Under the pieces are notes generated by a model that did no database searches, had not been told where the DNA came from, and saw only the letters and a program-made list of their open reading frames with translations. DNA of 64,000 nucleotides. It comes from Verrucomicrobium spinosum DSM 4136 = JCM 18804 (GTDB lineage: Bacteria; Verrucomicrobiota; Verrucomicrobiia; Verrucomicrobiales; Verrucomicrobiaceae). Positions 42,728 to 52,160 of the stretch are shown here, one piece after another. The translations under genes and the position numbers were made by a program. Each line of letters starts with the position of its first letter. The stretch's first letter is position 1. Location: NCBI RefSeq assembly GCF_000172155.1, contig NZ_ABIZ01000001.1, positions 6,853,105 to 6,917,104 of the forward strand. The letters run 5' to 3'.

Positions 42728-42867
42728 GCCCCATTCACCCACCCGACGGAACAACTTTTGCTTGCACCGGCCACTTTAGTCACCATAGTTATTACGCCAA
42801 GTCATAGTCGCAAATCCTCATCAATACCAGCCTGCGTGCTGGAGAATCCGGAACTGACTGCATCGAT

Positions 42868-45486
42868 ATGATCGACCTCGTCAAATCTGTGGCGCTGGAC
42901 CTGCGTGCCGCGTTGGGCATGCTGTTCACCCGGCCGTTGAGAGTGCTTTGTTACCTGTATATCATGCGGGTCCCGGTGCTGACACTCGGCATCATGATCT
43001 TGTTCCCGTTGCTGTCGTGGCTCGGGCCGCTGCGGGCGCTCACGGTGGGAGCCTATGAAGTGGAGTCCTTTGCCCAGGCCTTGCTCGCGACTCTCGGGTT
43101 CGTCCTTGCCGGGGGCAGTGCGTACTCCGTCGCCAGCGCCTTTGCAGAGGGCGTGGGCCTGCGCTACCCCGGCGCAGCCTATGACACCTCCCGGCGGGCC
43201 CTCCGGTGGTGGCGGCTGGCAGTGGGTGTCGCCGTTCTGGGGAACATCTGCTGGATGCTCGCCGCCTCCCAGCACAGCGTGGATCCCACCTTCACCGCGC
43301 TCATTGCTGATCCGGGTGCCAGTTGGTGGTGGCTCCTGGCCGGAAGCCTCGTCGGACTGCTCGTCGCCACCCTGATGGGCGGCACCCCGTGGCTGAAAGC
43401 CCGGCTCTTCCACCCTATCCTGACCTGGCTGGGCAAAATGAAGTTGGGCGGCCTCGCGGGCTTTCTGGTCCGCGGTGGCCTGCTCGGCTGGCTGGCCACC
43501 CAGGTGGGCAAGACCGCGGCGGGCAACCGGCTGGCGAAGTTTTATCAGTTCATGGGGGCCAGCGCTGGCGTCATCACCCCCGCCGTGCCGGGGGCTCCCG
43601 TGACGCTTGAGAGAGGCCAGCCCCGCGCCCATGCCTACGCCCTGCTCACCCTTGGCGCCCTCCTGCTCGTCATCGTCACCGGCTTCCTCAGGCATGCCCT
43701 GGCCCCGGTGACCGCCATCTTCCTGCTCTTCACCGTCGTCATCTATGTCGGCACCGGCCTGACCTACCTGCTGGACCTCTATCGCGTGCCGCTCATCCTC
43801 ACCGTAGTCGCCTACTGCACCCTCATGACGCAGTGGCGGGAGAGCGACCACTTCTACGCCATCTACCCCAGACCCAAGTCGGCCATCGAGTCCGAGTCGG
43901 GCGTGCTGGCACTCACCACCACCCCACACCGGGCGGTGCAATCTGCAGAACTCGCCGCCCAAGTGGATCCCCCTCCAGACACCGGCCGATCATCCGCCGC
44001 CGCCCCTCCCACGGTGGTTCAAGGAGAGAACCTCTACTTTCACAAGGACGGGAACGAATCCCTGGGGCTCCCGGCACAGATGCTCGGCCGCCACGGCCGG
44101 GAGCACCCAGACACCCCCTTCGTCGTGCTGAGCCTGGCAGGAGGGGGCATCCAGGCCGCAGCATGGCCCCTCGCCCTGCTGGAGGAGATCGAAACCAGCC
44201 TGCAGACGGCGGACCCGCACAGCACCCCCTTCCACCAGCAGGTGCGCATGATCAGCGGCGTCTCCGGAGGCAGCGTCGGTGCCATGTACTATGCCCATGC
44301 CTACAGCTTCGCCTCTCCCCAAGGAGGTGTCACCTCCCCAGGCACCACCTCCCAGGGTGGCATCCCCCTCCGGGCCGCCACCCTGGCCGCCCAGTCCAGC
44401 AGTCTGGCGGAGGTCACCCTCGCCATCCTGCGCGATGACTTCCGCAAGATCGCCTTCCCCTTCCTCGTCCGGGAAAACGGCGGCCAGGTGCTCAAGGATC
44501 GGGGTGAGGCGCTGGAGCGCAGCTTCTCAGAGAACGCGGAGCTCCGCTTCGGCGCTGGCCCGCGCCTGGCCGACGCCTCCCTCTCCTCCTGGGGTCAGGA
44601 CGCGCTGGAGGGGCAGCGGCCCGCCCTCATTCTCAACGGCACCGTCGTGGAGACAGGCGAGCGGATCAGCTTCTCCACCGTCCACACCTCACAGGAGCCC
44701 ACCTCCGGCGGATGGGTTGAGTTCAGCCGACGGTACAATGCCGACATCGCCCTGCCCACCGCCGCCCGGCTCTCCGCCACCTTCCCCCTCGTGAGCCCCG
44801 CCGCACGCCCCGCCATCAGTGATCACGAGTGGAAGGAGGTCAACATCATCCCCGGCCAGGAGAACTGGGCCTCCTTTCCCAACGGCTGCAGCCTCCTCCA
44901 CGTGGTGGACGGCGGGTACTATGAAACTAGCGGCGTGGTGGGAGCCCTGGCCTGGCTCGATGAGGCCCTGACCCAGCTCTCCAGCATCGCCGACTACCGG
45001 GCCGCCCTCCACCTCCCGCCGCCGCAGCACCAGTTCAAGATGCCCAGCCGCATCATCTTCATCGCCATGAGCGGATTTCCTGAACCGCCGGCCAACACCT
45101 GCAAGGATGAAGGGAAGTCCACCGCCGGTTCCGTCTTCGACGCCGTCTCGCCCATCATCGCCGCCGTGGGAGTGCGCCAGGGCACCCAGAAGTACTATCC
45201 CGATGCCCTCCTCAAGATCTTCAAGTCAAGGTGGGACAGGCACGCCTCAGGCGTACGGTTCGACTACACCCGCATTCTCCCGGAGATCCCCTTGGAGGAC
45301 TGGAACAACGAGCCCGCCAGCACCTCGGGATACCTCCCCCAGGCACCTCCGCTTTCATGGCATCTCCGTGCCTCAGAGCAGGCCCACATCGCAGCGCAGA
45401 TGAAGTCCGACAGCACCCGCAAGCTGATCGCAAAAATACGCACCCTCATCACCGAAAGCCCCTCCGCCCCACCCACCTCGCCATGA
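42868..45486 (+). CDS. Membrane-anchored patatin-like phospholipase
   Basis: 872 residues. Residues 1-325 contain about eight membrane segments (for example VPVLTLGIMILFPLLSWLG, LATLGFVLAGGSAYSV, AYALLTLGALLLVIVTGFLRH). The patatin lipase follows: oxyanion loop SLAGGGIQAAAWPLALL at 422-438, nucleophile Ser466 in ISGVSGGSVGAMYYA, and catalytic Asp681 in VVDGGYYETSG. The order and spacing are right for a functional Ser-Asp dyad. A Pro/Gly-rich insertion follows the nucleophile helix. Patatins hydrolyse phospholipid acyl chains; the membrane half would hold it at the inner membrane. The next gene overlaps its stop by 4 bases, so the two are a unit. Confidence 0.85.
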   Translation: MIDLVKSVALDLRAALGMLFTRPLRVLCYLYIMRVPVLTLGIMILFPLLSWLGPLRALTVGAYEVESFAQALLATLGFVLAGGSAYSVASAFAEGVGLRYPGAAYDTSRRALRWWRLAVGVAVLGNICWMLAASQHSVDPTFTALIADPGASWWWLLAGSLVGLLVATLMGGTPWLKARLFHPILTWLGKMKLGGLAGFLVRGGLLGWLATQVGKTAAGNRLAKFYQFMGASAGVITPAVPGAPVTLERGQPRAHAYALLTLGALLLVIVTGFLRHALAPVTAIFLLFTVVIYVGTGLTYLLDLYRVPLILTVVAYCTLMTQWRESDHFYAIYPRPKSAIESESGVLALTTTPHRAVQSAELAAQVDPPPDTGRSSAAAPPTVVQGENLYFHKDGNESLGLPAQMLGRHGREHPDTPFVVLSLAGGGIQAAAWPLALLEEIETSLQTADPHSTPFHQQVRMISGVSGGSVGAMYYAHAYSFASPQGGVTSPGTTSQGGIPLRAATLAAQSSSLAEVTLAILRDDFRKIAFPFLVRENGGQVLKDRGEALERSFSENAELRFGAGPRLADASLSSWGQDALEGQRPALILNGTVVETGERISFSTVHTSQEPTSGGWVEFSRRYNADIALPTAARLSATFPLVSPAARPAISDHEWKEVNIIPGQENWASFPNGCSLLHVVDGGYYETSGVVGALAWLDEALTQLSSIADYRAALHLPPPQHQFKMPSRIIFIAMSGFPEPPANTCKDEGKSTAGSVFDAVSPIIAAVGVRQGTQKYYPDALLKIFKSRWDRHASGVRFDYTRILPEIPLEDWNNEPASTSGYLPQAPPLSWHLRASEQAHIAAQMKSDSTRKLIAKIRTLITESPSAPPTSP

Positions 45487-46721
45487 ATACAAGACGCAGC
45501 AGGTACTGGTTGTTCTGGTGGGCGCTGGTCGTTCTCATTTGCTACACCGTGTACCTCTCCGGAGCCGCCAGCTGGAGCCCCACCATGAAGAAGCACACCG
45601 GGCTGGGCTTCACAGACGACGTCACCAGCCCCGTCATCGCCATGGGGCTGGCAGACGATCCTGGCGAGTTTCACGGCGTGCTTGGCATCTCCGCGAAGCA
45701 GGCCAGCCCCTCGGGCTCCTCCGCGGAACTGGGGCAGCACAGCAGCTCCCCGAAAGACATCGGGCAGGACACCGACTCCGCGCAAAAGCTCCTCTGGCTC
45801 GACTTCGGCTTTCTCGCGCTTTACACCCTCGCCTTGCTGTTGCTCATCTGGCATCTCACCACGGCAAAGATTCTCCAGCCCACGGCCTTTGCCGTCCTTC
45901 TGGCCAGTCTGCCGCTCGTCATCGCCGCTGCAGACGTGGTGGAGAATATCAGCGCCCTTTCCCTGCTCGGCAGGGTAGAGCAGTCACTCATCAAGGCCAT
46001 GCGGGAGGTCGTGGAGGCCCAACAAGACAAGTCCGACGTGACAGAGCGGGTCAAGGACGTGCTGGCCAACGCCGCCACCCGCAACCCCGAAAGCCCGCCC
46101 GTCTGGCAGACCCTCCACGACAAGAAAGTCATCCTCCTGAGCGGCGACGGCAAAGACCCGGCCGCCATCGAGACCATCGCCAAACTCGAGAACATTCCCG
46201 CCACCGTCTATGACGCCGTCGTGCAGGCCAAGACCGCCGACGAAAAGGTGCAGACCCTGGAAGCCTCCGGCTACATCTTGATCAAAGGGGACCGCCCCAC
46301 CGCTCGCAGCGAGAAGCTACAGGAGGCATTCCACGCCCAGGCCCCATCGGCCCCCGCCACCGCCCCAGCCACGCCACGGACAAGCCCCCAAGGCTACATC
46401 GTGGAGCAAGTGCGTCAGACCTGTCAGGACGTGCCCCTGCACATGCGCCAGGCCAGCCTCAGCAAGTGGGGCCTGTCAGGCCTCTTCTTCGCGCTCCTCG
46501 GCTGGGTCCTGCTGAAACGTCGGAAACGCGGCCCCACACTGGCCGCACCTCGCGTGAGCTGGTGCCTCTCCGGCGTGCTCATGATCACCGGTGCCCTCAC
46601 CCTCCTCACCGGCACCTTCATCTGGCCCATCTGCATCGAGGCCGGATTCCTCTTCATCATCGCCGCATTCGTCCCCCTCTTCCTCGGTGGCCTGAAGCTC
46701 GCCACCAGCCGCGTCCTGTGA
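45483..46721 (+). CDS. Membrane protein coupled to the patatin
   Basis: 412 residues from the ATG at 45483 (ATGA overlap); the upstream extension is a shadow. Membrane segments at about 8-28 (YWLFWWALVVLICYTVYL), 112-128, 135-155, 325-345 and 358-405. Between them lies a soluble helical domain (SLLGRVEQSLIKAMREVVEA and QDKSDVTERVKDVLANAAT), with VILLSGDGKDPAAIETIAKL and ATVYDAVVQAKTADEKVQTL. No enzyme motif seen. Likely a partner or regulator of the patatin. Confidence 0.65.
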   Translation: MNTRRSRYWLFWWALVVLICYTVYLSGAASWSPTMKKHTGLGFTDDVTSPVIAMGLADDPGEFHGVLGISAKQASPSGSSAELGQHSSSPKDIGQDTDSAQKLLWLDFGFLALYTLALLLLIWHLTTAKILQPTAFAVLLASLPLVIAAADVVENISALSLLGRVEQSLIKAMREVVEAQQDKSDVTERVKDVLANAATRNPESPPVWQTLHDKKVILLSGDGKDPAAIETIAKLENIPATVYDAVVQAKTADEKVQTLEASGYILIKGDRPTARSEKLQEAFHAQAPSAPATAPATPRTSPQGYIVEQVRQTCQDVPLHMRQASLSKWGLSGLFFALLGWVLLKRRKRGPTLAAPRVSWCLSGVLMITGALTLLTGTFIWPICIEAGFLFIIAAFVPLFLGGLKLATSRVL

Positions 46722-47047
46722 TCCTCAGGGCTCTCATGTCGGCCAGACGCCTCGACGTCTCAGGCGAAGCTGTTTGTAGTTCAATCTTTAGATTGCTGCA
46801 TTCGGCATTCAACGCCCGGCACCGCGGGAACCTTGATCACCTGCGGCCCGACGCCGCATGAGCAGCGCGGACAACTCATCCAGGGGGAACTCAGGATCAG
46901 TTCGCGGTCAGAACCGTGCTGCCCACGACCTCCGCCGGACCCCACACGACCGCGGACCCCACAGGACAGGCTATTACGCTACCACCGCATCCACCGCCCC
47001 CGAAATCCGGAGGGGTCCACCGCACACCACCAACAGCCACTCACCTT
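46722..47047. other. Intergenic region with one hairpin repeat
   Basis: No gene. Hairpin CAATC-TTTA-GATTG at 46782-46795 preceded by gtttgtagtt, a member of the covarying family. A CGCCTCGACGTCTCAGGCG palindrome lies at 46749-46767. Confidence 0.6.
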
Positions 47048-48082
47048 TCACATCGGGCCTCTCATCATCATGCCGCGCAGGCTGTGCAGCGCCGCTTCCA
47101 GTTCAGGAATCTCCCGCTCGCGATGAATCGCAATATTCAATTCCTTTGCCAGCCCCGCCAGAAGCGAGGCGGTACGGTAGCTGGTGGTGCGGATCAGCGC
47201 GGGCCTTGCCCCCGCCTTTTTGAGCAGACGCAGCAGAACATCGGGCACCGCAGCCAGCAGTGCCTCGTGAGTGCAGGTTTCTACAGAAAGCACTTCCACG
47301 CCCATCACCGTTCCACTCTTGGAATCCACTGCCATCAAAATGTACGGATAACTCTGCTCCCCAAAACGGGGGCCCACGGGAGTTGGCAGCAGAGTGAATG
47401 CGACCTGCACATCCACACTAGTGCGCAACCGCGCGACCTCCCTTGCGAGCTCGGGATCGCAGCCCGTTGTCGGGAACACATACTCTGTGTCGTCAAAATT
47501 GTGCCAGAAATCGCGCCACTGACCGTCAGGCCCTTGTTCGCGGCCGAGAATTTGAAACCGCGGAGTCCTTCGGGAATCCGTGACCAATCCTGCTGAAATT
47601 CGCGGAGCGACGTCCAGCACCTGTGTGATCGCAGCCGTAAGGACCTCGATCTCCACATCATCCAGCGGGCCAGCGGCACGTCCCGGTCGCATGGATCGGA
47701 ATTGGGGCCACACTTTGCCACGGTACTTGCGGTCGAGGCTCTTGATCTGGTCGAGATCGTATTTCTCAAGCTGGGCCCTGCTGCTGAATGAAACCTGAAG
47801 CTGGCGTGACTCCAGGATCAAACCCACCTGATCGTCAGCGTCCAGGTCGATTCCCAGATACGGAGCCTCGTGGATGAGGTTGATACGGTGCAGCGACTCC
47901 TCCCCCAGATACACCGCCAGACAGCGATGATCCCCCTGCGCCCCCATCACGCTCAGGTACGCAAGCTCAGGAAGAGCAGGATGTCGAAACGCGAGCAGCT
48001 CAACCTCTTTCATCCACCCCCACGGGGCGAGATTGCAGAGAGCATCGGCACGGTCATAGAGGGTGGCAAGCGGCGAGGACAT
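47048..48082 (-). CDS. DUF7309/DUF6930-like protein
   Basis: 344 residues from the ATG at 48082 (MSSPLATLYDRADALCNLAP); a GTG start 30 bases upstream is possible. Residues 1-170 (ELAYLSVMGAQGDHRCLAVY, GEESLHRINLIHEAP) resemble the DUF7309 N-terminal domain, and residues 185-340 (RTSVDVQVAFTLLPTPVGPR, VMGVEVLSVETCTHEALLAA, IRTTSYRTASLLAGLAKELN) the DUF6930 C-terminal domain. Soluble. Biological role unknown. The family name is from memory of the pattern. Confidence 0.5.
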   Translation of the reverse strand: MSSPLATLYDRADALCNLAPWGWMKEVELLAFRHPALPELAYLSVMGAQGDHRCLAVYLGEESLHRINLIHEAPYLGIDLDADDQVGLILESRQLQVSFSSRAQLEKYDLDQIKSLDRKYRGKVWPQFRSMRPGRAAGPLDDVEIEVLTAAITQVLDVAPRISAGLVTDSRRTPRFQILGREQGPDGQWRDFWHNFDDTEYVFPTTGCDPELAREVARLRTSVDVQVAFTLLPTPVGPRFGEQSYPYILMAVDSKSGTVMGVEVLSVETCTHEALLAAVPDVLLRLLKKAGARPALIRTTSYRTASLLAGLAKELNIAIHREREIPELEAALHSLRGMMMRGPM

Positions 48083-48514
48083 GGATGGCAATATGCTTGT
48101 AGCAGACACCAAGCCCGGTCAACTGAATGAGGCAGTCACGGCCAACGCCGACTCAGCGGACCGCCCCGCACCCTTCAGATTCTCGACAAAGCCACCACCC
48201 CCAGACTTCCAGCCCCCAACCCGCCGACTCGCGTCGTGATCAGGCAGGTAGAAGAGCCGTCTCGGCTCTTGCGTGCGCTGGGTGATTTCACGAACAAGAA
48301 CCGGGACGGTTCTTCTACATTGAAGACGCGACAAAGAGCAAAGGAGCCGGACGGCGGAGACGCGCGATGAGCCAGGATAAAGCCCGGCACTCCTTTGCAT
48401 CACCCCGTCAGCGCGGCGGTTCACCACTCCACCACTCCACCACTCCATTCCCACTTCTGCGCCCTCTGTGGTCAGACCTCAGTCCCATCCGCCCCCGACG
48501 TCCACCAGCCACCC
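48083..48514. other. Intergenic region with covarying hairpins and a short nonamer array
   Basis: No gene. Hairpin 1 (48248-48271): GTAGAAGAGCCG, loop TCT, CGGCTCTTG. Hairpin 2 (48295-48318) is the same element inverted with an A-T instead of G-C pair in the stem and loop TCC. A CCACTCCAC array lies at 48420-48448. Confidence 0.7.
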
Positions 48515-49087
48515 TCATTCCAGTTGCTCCGTCAAACTCCGAATCACCCGGCACGGATTACCTGCGGCAACCACATCCGCAGGAATGGACTTGGTGACCA
48601 CACTTCCAGCCCCAATCACTGTCCGGTCGCCAATCGTTACGCCGGGGCAGATGATGGCCCCGCCTCCCACCCAGACATCCGACCCGATTGTCACCGGCTT
48701 CGCCGACTCCAGCCACGTTCGACGCTCCATGGCACTGAGTGGATGCGTCGCGGTATAGATCTGCACCGCTGGCCCAAAGAGAACATTGCTGCCGATCGTC
48801 ACCGGCATCACATCCAGCACCACGCAGTTGAAGTTGAAGAACACCTTGCTGCCGAGCTTGATGTTGTAGCCGTAGTCGCAGTAGAAGGGCGGCTGGATCC
48901 ACGCATCGTTCGGATAGCCCAGCAACGCATCAACAAGACGTCGCCGCTCTTCTACCTCACTCTCACGCGAATCATTGAAACTCTTGCAGAGATTACGACA
49001 ACGCTCCCGCTCCCGGGCAAGCTCAGGATCCAGGGCATCGTACAACTCCCCCGCCAGCATTTTCTCCTTCTCCGTCTTCGTCTTCAT
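48515..49087 (-). CDS. maa: Sugar O-acetyltransferase, maltose/galactoside type (Maa/LacA)
   Basis: 190 residues from the ATG at 49087 (MKTKTEKEKMLAGELYDALD), which starts exactly at the Mac domain. It transfers acetyl from acetyl-CoA to a sugar. Mac domain residues 8-60; left-handed beta-helix with hexapeptides from residue 75 (DYGYNIKLGSKVFFNFNCVV), the catalytic His in IYTATHPLS, and the trimer-forming GGGAIICPGVTIG and IGAGSVVTKSIPADVVAAGN end. Complete and typical in length. No operon partner nearby. Confidence 0.88.
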   Translation of the reverse strand: MKTKTEKEKMLAGELYDALDPELARERERCRNLCKSFNDSRESEVEERRRLVDALLGYPNDAWIQPPFYCDYGYNIKLGSKVFFNFNCVVLDVMPVTIGSNVLFGPAVQIYTATHPLSAMERRTWLESAKPVTIGSDVWVGGGAIICPGVTIGDRTVIGAGSVVTKSIPADVVAAGNPCRVIRSLTEQLE

Positions 49088-49229
49088 AGCAGAACAGAAC
49101 ACATGGGGCATGTCTGGCACGGTACAAGTGCCGCCCGAAAAGTGCAGACAAATTCAGCCTATAGAGACCGCCTCCGGCCCGCAGGGTTGCCAGCCGTAAC
49201 AACGCACCCTTGAATTTCCCAGCGCGGCT

Positions 49230-49853
49230 TCACTCTCCATCGGGCAGGCTGTAGTACCACGATTGGAGCTCCTGGGTGCGACCTGATGAAAAGATGCGGC
49301 TAAGGAAACGGTCGATGTCCGTCTCGATCAGATCAAGGCGGTAGTCGCACGGTGGGGCGAACCCGGTAGCTCCATCGACATACACCCGCCCCGATTCATC
49401 CATCAGCACTCCAAGGCCATCGTCCTCAAAGATGTTCGTGCTGCCGATGGGGAAGAGCGGCTCACCAACAAGCTCCTCCAACACCGTGAAGGAGGCGCAC
49501 AGACGGTCATCAATGTAGCCGAATGAAATCAGCCGACTGTCGCCTACATCCAGCCCGCCAAACTCCGACAACACGCTGACGACAGCAGGCGGAAAGGCCC
49601 TGCTAAATTTTGCCACAAAAGCTTCGAGAAGCTCGGGGTCCCACTTCCGGTCCTTGTGCCACCCGGCAGCGCGGAGAGGGCCCAGGACCTTCTGGGGAAA
49701 TCGAAGGCTGAAGTACCTGCTCGGCCGCAGGCTCTCAGCAAGGCGTTTCAAGATCTTCACCAGTTGTCGTGGATTGGGTTCTAGTCGTGACAATAGGTTG
49801 GCATCAAGTCCGTCCATCATTCCACGGAAAAGTTCATGTTCTTGATTTCGCAT
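49230..49853 (-). CDS. SUKH-3-like immunity-type protein
   Basis: 207 residues. FPQKVLGPLRAAGWHKDRKW, then VVSVLSEFGGLDVG and VYVDGATGFAPPCD match the SUKH-3 pattern (L-x-x-AGW-x-x-x-R, L-x-EFGG, and a terminal G-x). SUKH proteins neutralise polymorphic toxins or phage effectors. No toxin gene is adjacent, so this may be an orphan immunity gene. It is followed by repeat-rich DNA. Confidence 0.6.
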   Translation of the reverse strand: MRNQEHELFRGMMDGLDANLLSRLEPNPRQLVKILKRLAESLRPSRYFSLRFPQKVLGPLRAAGWHKDRKWDPELLEAFVAKFSRAFPPAVVSVLSEFGGLDVGDSRLISFGYIDDRLCASFTVLEELVGEPLFPIGSTNIFEDDGLGVLMDESGRVYVDGATGFAPPCDYRLDLIETDIDRFLSRIFSSGRTQELQSWYYSLPDGE

Positions 49854-49895
49854 TCATCCCGATGACACCTATGCCAGTCCGGGTACCACCCCTGA

Positions 49896-49936
49896 ACCGG
49901 CGAGACGCCGGTACCACGCACCGGCTAGAAGCCGGT
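49896..49936. repeat. Two covarying hairpins
   Basis: ACCGGCG-AGA-CGCCGGT (49896-49912) and ACCGGCT-AGA-AGCCGGT (49920-49936). The stems differ by one compensated pair; the AGA loop is constant. Confidence 0.8.
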
Positions 49937-50004
49937 GTCACTTTTGATCCTCGCACCCGTCCGCTCCAAGGTGACGCTGGAGCCTCACATCCGGAGCTAC
50001 CCCA

Positions 50005-50121
50005 TCCGCCGCACCCGTACCCGGAGGGTTCACCATGAATAGCCAGTGGTCGACCGAGTCTTGCGAGGGCTATCACTGGACCACAGGGACCTGCCGATCT
50101 ACCGCGCAGCGGCAGGCCCAT
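50005..50121 (+). repeat. Dispersed ~117-base repeat, copy 1
   Basis: Begins tccgccgcacccg, contains ccatgaatagccagtggt and ends in the hairpin CTACCGC-GCA-GCGG then aggcccat. A direct copy is at 51686-51802 and an inverted, diverged one at 51862-51965. Confidence 0.8.
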
Positions 50122-50145
50122 GGCGATGCCTGCACCAGCCATCCG

Positions 50146-50750
50146 TCACGCCTCGCCACACGTATCTTCCGGCCTGGTTGACTGAAGCCCCACGCTCCGC
50201 CAGGCATCCTCGCGCTGGGGATAGTACACTTCCTCGGAAGGGATCATCAGTTCATCGGATTTGCTCAGTGCGAGAGCCCTCTGCTCCGCAACGAACTCGC
50301 TGATATCCTCGATGGCCACCACCTCATCCCTGCCGTATCGACGAATCATGTTGCCCCGCAATCCCAACTGAATCGCCCGCCTCTCCAACGGACCTCCAGT
50401 CGGACTGTGATCGGGATCCCACTGGAGGCGACGACACACGTTTTCCCGTCGATGCGTGCGCCACGATAATAGGCTCCAAGAGGGTGCGCGCCCTCAAAGT
50501 GGGAAGTCCCTTTCAAGGCGGCGGGCGAGAAGGGCGCAGGAGGTCCGTGTTTCGAACTTGGTCGCCCAGCCACATCATCGCTCCCACCACACCCTCCGGC
50601 GTCTTTAAGTCACCCGGAATGCTGGATACCACCAGGAAGTCACTCCCATCCCCCTCCGCAAACTTCTTGTTGTCCGGGAAGACCACGGGCATGTCGGCGA
50701 GTGCGACTGAGGTCATCAGCGCCAGGATGAGGGGAAACGAGCGTTTTCAT
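50146..50750 (-). pseudogene. Secreted protein gene with several frameshifts
   Basis: The ATG at 50750 starts MKTL, but the signal peptide (FPLILALMTSVALA then DMPVVFPDNKKF) is in the next frame. SDFLVVSSIPGDLKTPEGVV and MMWLGDQVRN continue it. A further shift gives HFEGAHPLGAYYRGARIDGK, and a third frame gives IQLGLRGNMIRRYGRDEVVA and DELMIPSEEVYYPQREDAWR up to 50146. Three frames together make one sensible secreted protein of about 195 residues. Family not recognised. Confidence 0.45.
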
Positions 50751-50941
50751 GGTCTTTTTTTGTGCCCGCCGCACCAGCTGAGAGAACCGCAGGGGCCGGC
50801 GGAGTATCGAATGAACGGGGGATGATATGAAGTCAGGCGAACCCATCGACGCTCCGCAAGAATCCAGAAGAAATCAATGGCTCTCTTGCCTGCATTTTCT
50901 CAGTGCTAGGATTGGAATTCCGGCCCGAGCATCCAGGAAAG

Positions 50942-51208
50942 TCATTTGTCCAGCATCCTCAGCAGAGCCACCAAGCATCCCAAAAATCCTCCAATTATCG
51001 CCGACGCGTTAACCAAGCCGAAAATGCAAGTCCACCACCAACGGTGCGCAAGCGCCATACCGACAAACAGCACCATGCCCATCCAGGGCTGATGGCAGCG
51101 AACGGAAAACACCAAGATTATCGGCATCATGATCAACGGCCAGAACGGCAAGAGCCACCCTGCAGCAGAGCACCAACCTTGGAACCCAACTGTGATGATC
51201 TTCTTCAC
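50942..51208 (-). CDS. Small membrane protein, possible
   Basis: 88 residues with three hydrophobic segments (AGWLLPFWPLIMMPIILVFS, MGMVLFVGMALA, NASAIIGGFLGCLVALL). Trp-rich. Isolated, with no family match. 51209-51685 contains nothing further that I can support. Confidence 0.35.
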   Translation of the reverse strand: MKKIITVGFQGWCSAAGWLLPFWPLIMMPIILVFSVRCHQPWMGMVLFVGMALAHRWWWTCIFGLVNASAIIGGFLGCLVALLRMLDK

Positions 51209-51685
51209 AATACGTCGAATGCGCTGATGTTAGGATACACTCAACAACAGGTCGAGACAAAACGGCTCGCAATGCCCCCCCTTCGAGCGGCGTGCAAAAG
51301 CCGATGGGGCAGGCCCCGGGGTGGGTTCATTTCCCCACGCAATCCCCCTGCTCCTCTTCTCCGTCTTGTGATGCTCACAAGCTCCACCAAAGCGGCGGTT
51401 CCCGCGCGCACTCCATAGTCCCGCAAGCGGGACCAGGTGTTGTATCCTTCATGGCTCAAGCTCACACCTCAGGCCTCCGACATCGGAAGCCGAGCAATTG
51501 CTCTTACTCCCAAGAACTCACTCCCCCTGGATGCGAAGCATCTTTGGAGTGCGTGCGAGAATCGCCGCTTTCGCCACATCTTGTAACGTCCTGAAACCTT
51601 AACACATTCAGCGAAACCCACCGTCCTCGATCCAGCAAGGTGCCCCAGCCTACGCCCTCCGCGCTCACACGAATCAGCCGTCAAC

Positions 51686-51802
51686 CTCCGCCGCACCCGA
51701 ACCCGGAGGGTTCACCATGAATAGCCAGTGGTCGACCGAGTGGAGCGAGGGCTACCACTGGACCACGCCCGACTGCCGATCTACCGCGCAGCGGTAGGCC
51801 CA
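51686..51802 (+). repeat. Dispersed ~117-base repeat, copy 2
   Basis: Direct copy of 50005-50121, ending in the hairpin CTACCGC-GCA-GCGGTAG. Confidence 0.8.
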
Positions 51803-51861
51803 TCGCATGGCAAGCTCCTGACGCCATTCCCGCGAGAATGCCAATCACCACTTGGCCGCCA

Positions 51862-51965
51862 TGGGCCTACCGCTCCGCGGTAGAATTCCTAACCTCCTAC
51901 CATGGGTAGTCCTCGCTCCGCTCGGCCGACCCATGGCTATTCATGGCGAACCCTCCGGGTTCATG
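51862..51965 (-). repeat. Dispersed repeat, inverted diverged copy
   Basis: Inverted relative to copies 1 and 2: starts gggcctaccgctccgcggtag (stem CTACCGC, loop TCC) and ends with the mirror of the gaatagcc and ggagggttc parts. Confidence 0.65.
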
Positions 51966-51984
51966 AGCCAACTCGCAATCTTCC

Positions 51985-52133
51985 ACCACTCCACCACTCC
52001 ACCACTCCACCACTCCACCACTCCACCACTCCACCACTCCACCACTCCACCACTCCACCACTCCACCACTCCACCACTCCACCACTCCACCACTCCACCA
52101 CTCCACCACTCCACCACTCCACCACTCCACCAC
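51985..52133. repeat. Nonamer tandem array (CCACCACTC), about 16 copies
   Basis: Same unit as 42356-42727, uniform ACTC type. Located directly before the end of the DUF2127 gene. Confidence 0.95.
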
Positions 52134-52160
52134 TCCTCTGTGTTCCCTGCGCCTCTGTGG

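Noticed and set aside
42123-42871. Long open frames with Ser-Thr-Pro-His or Gly-Val-Glu-Trp repeats
   Set aside because: Produced by the 9-base tandem array, which lacks stops in every frame; no gene features.
51241-51696. Several short frames
   Set aside because: Basic, repeat-like composition and no coupling; none persuasive.
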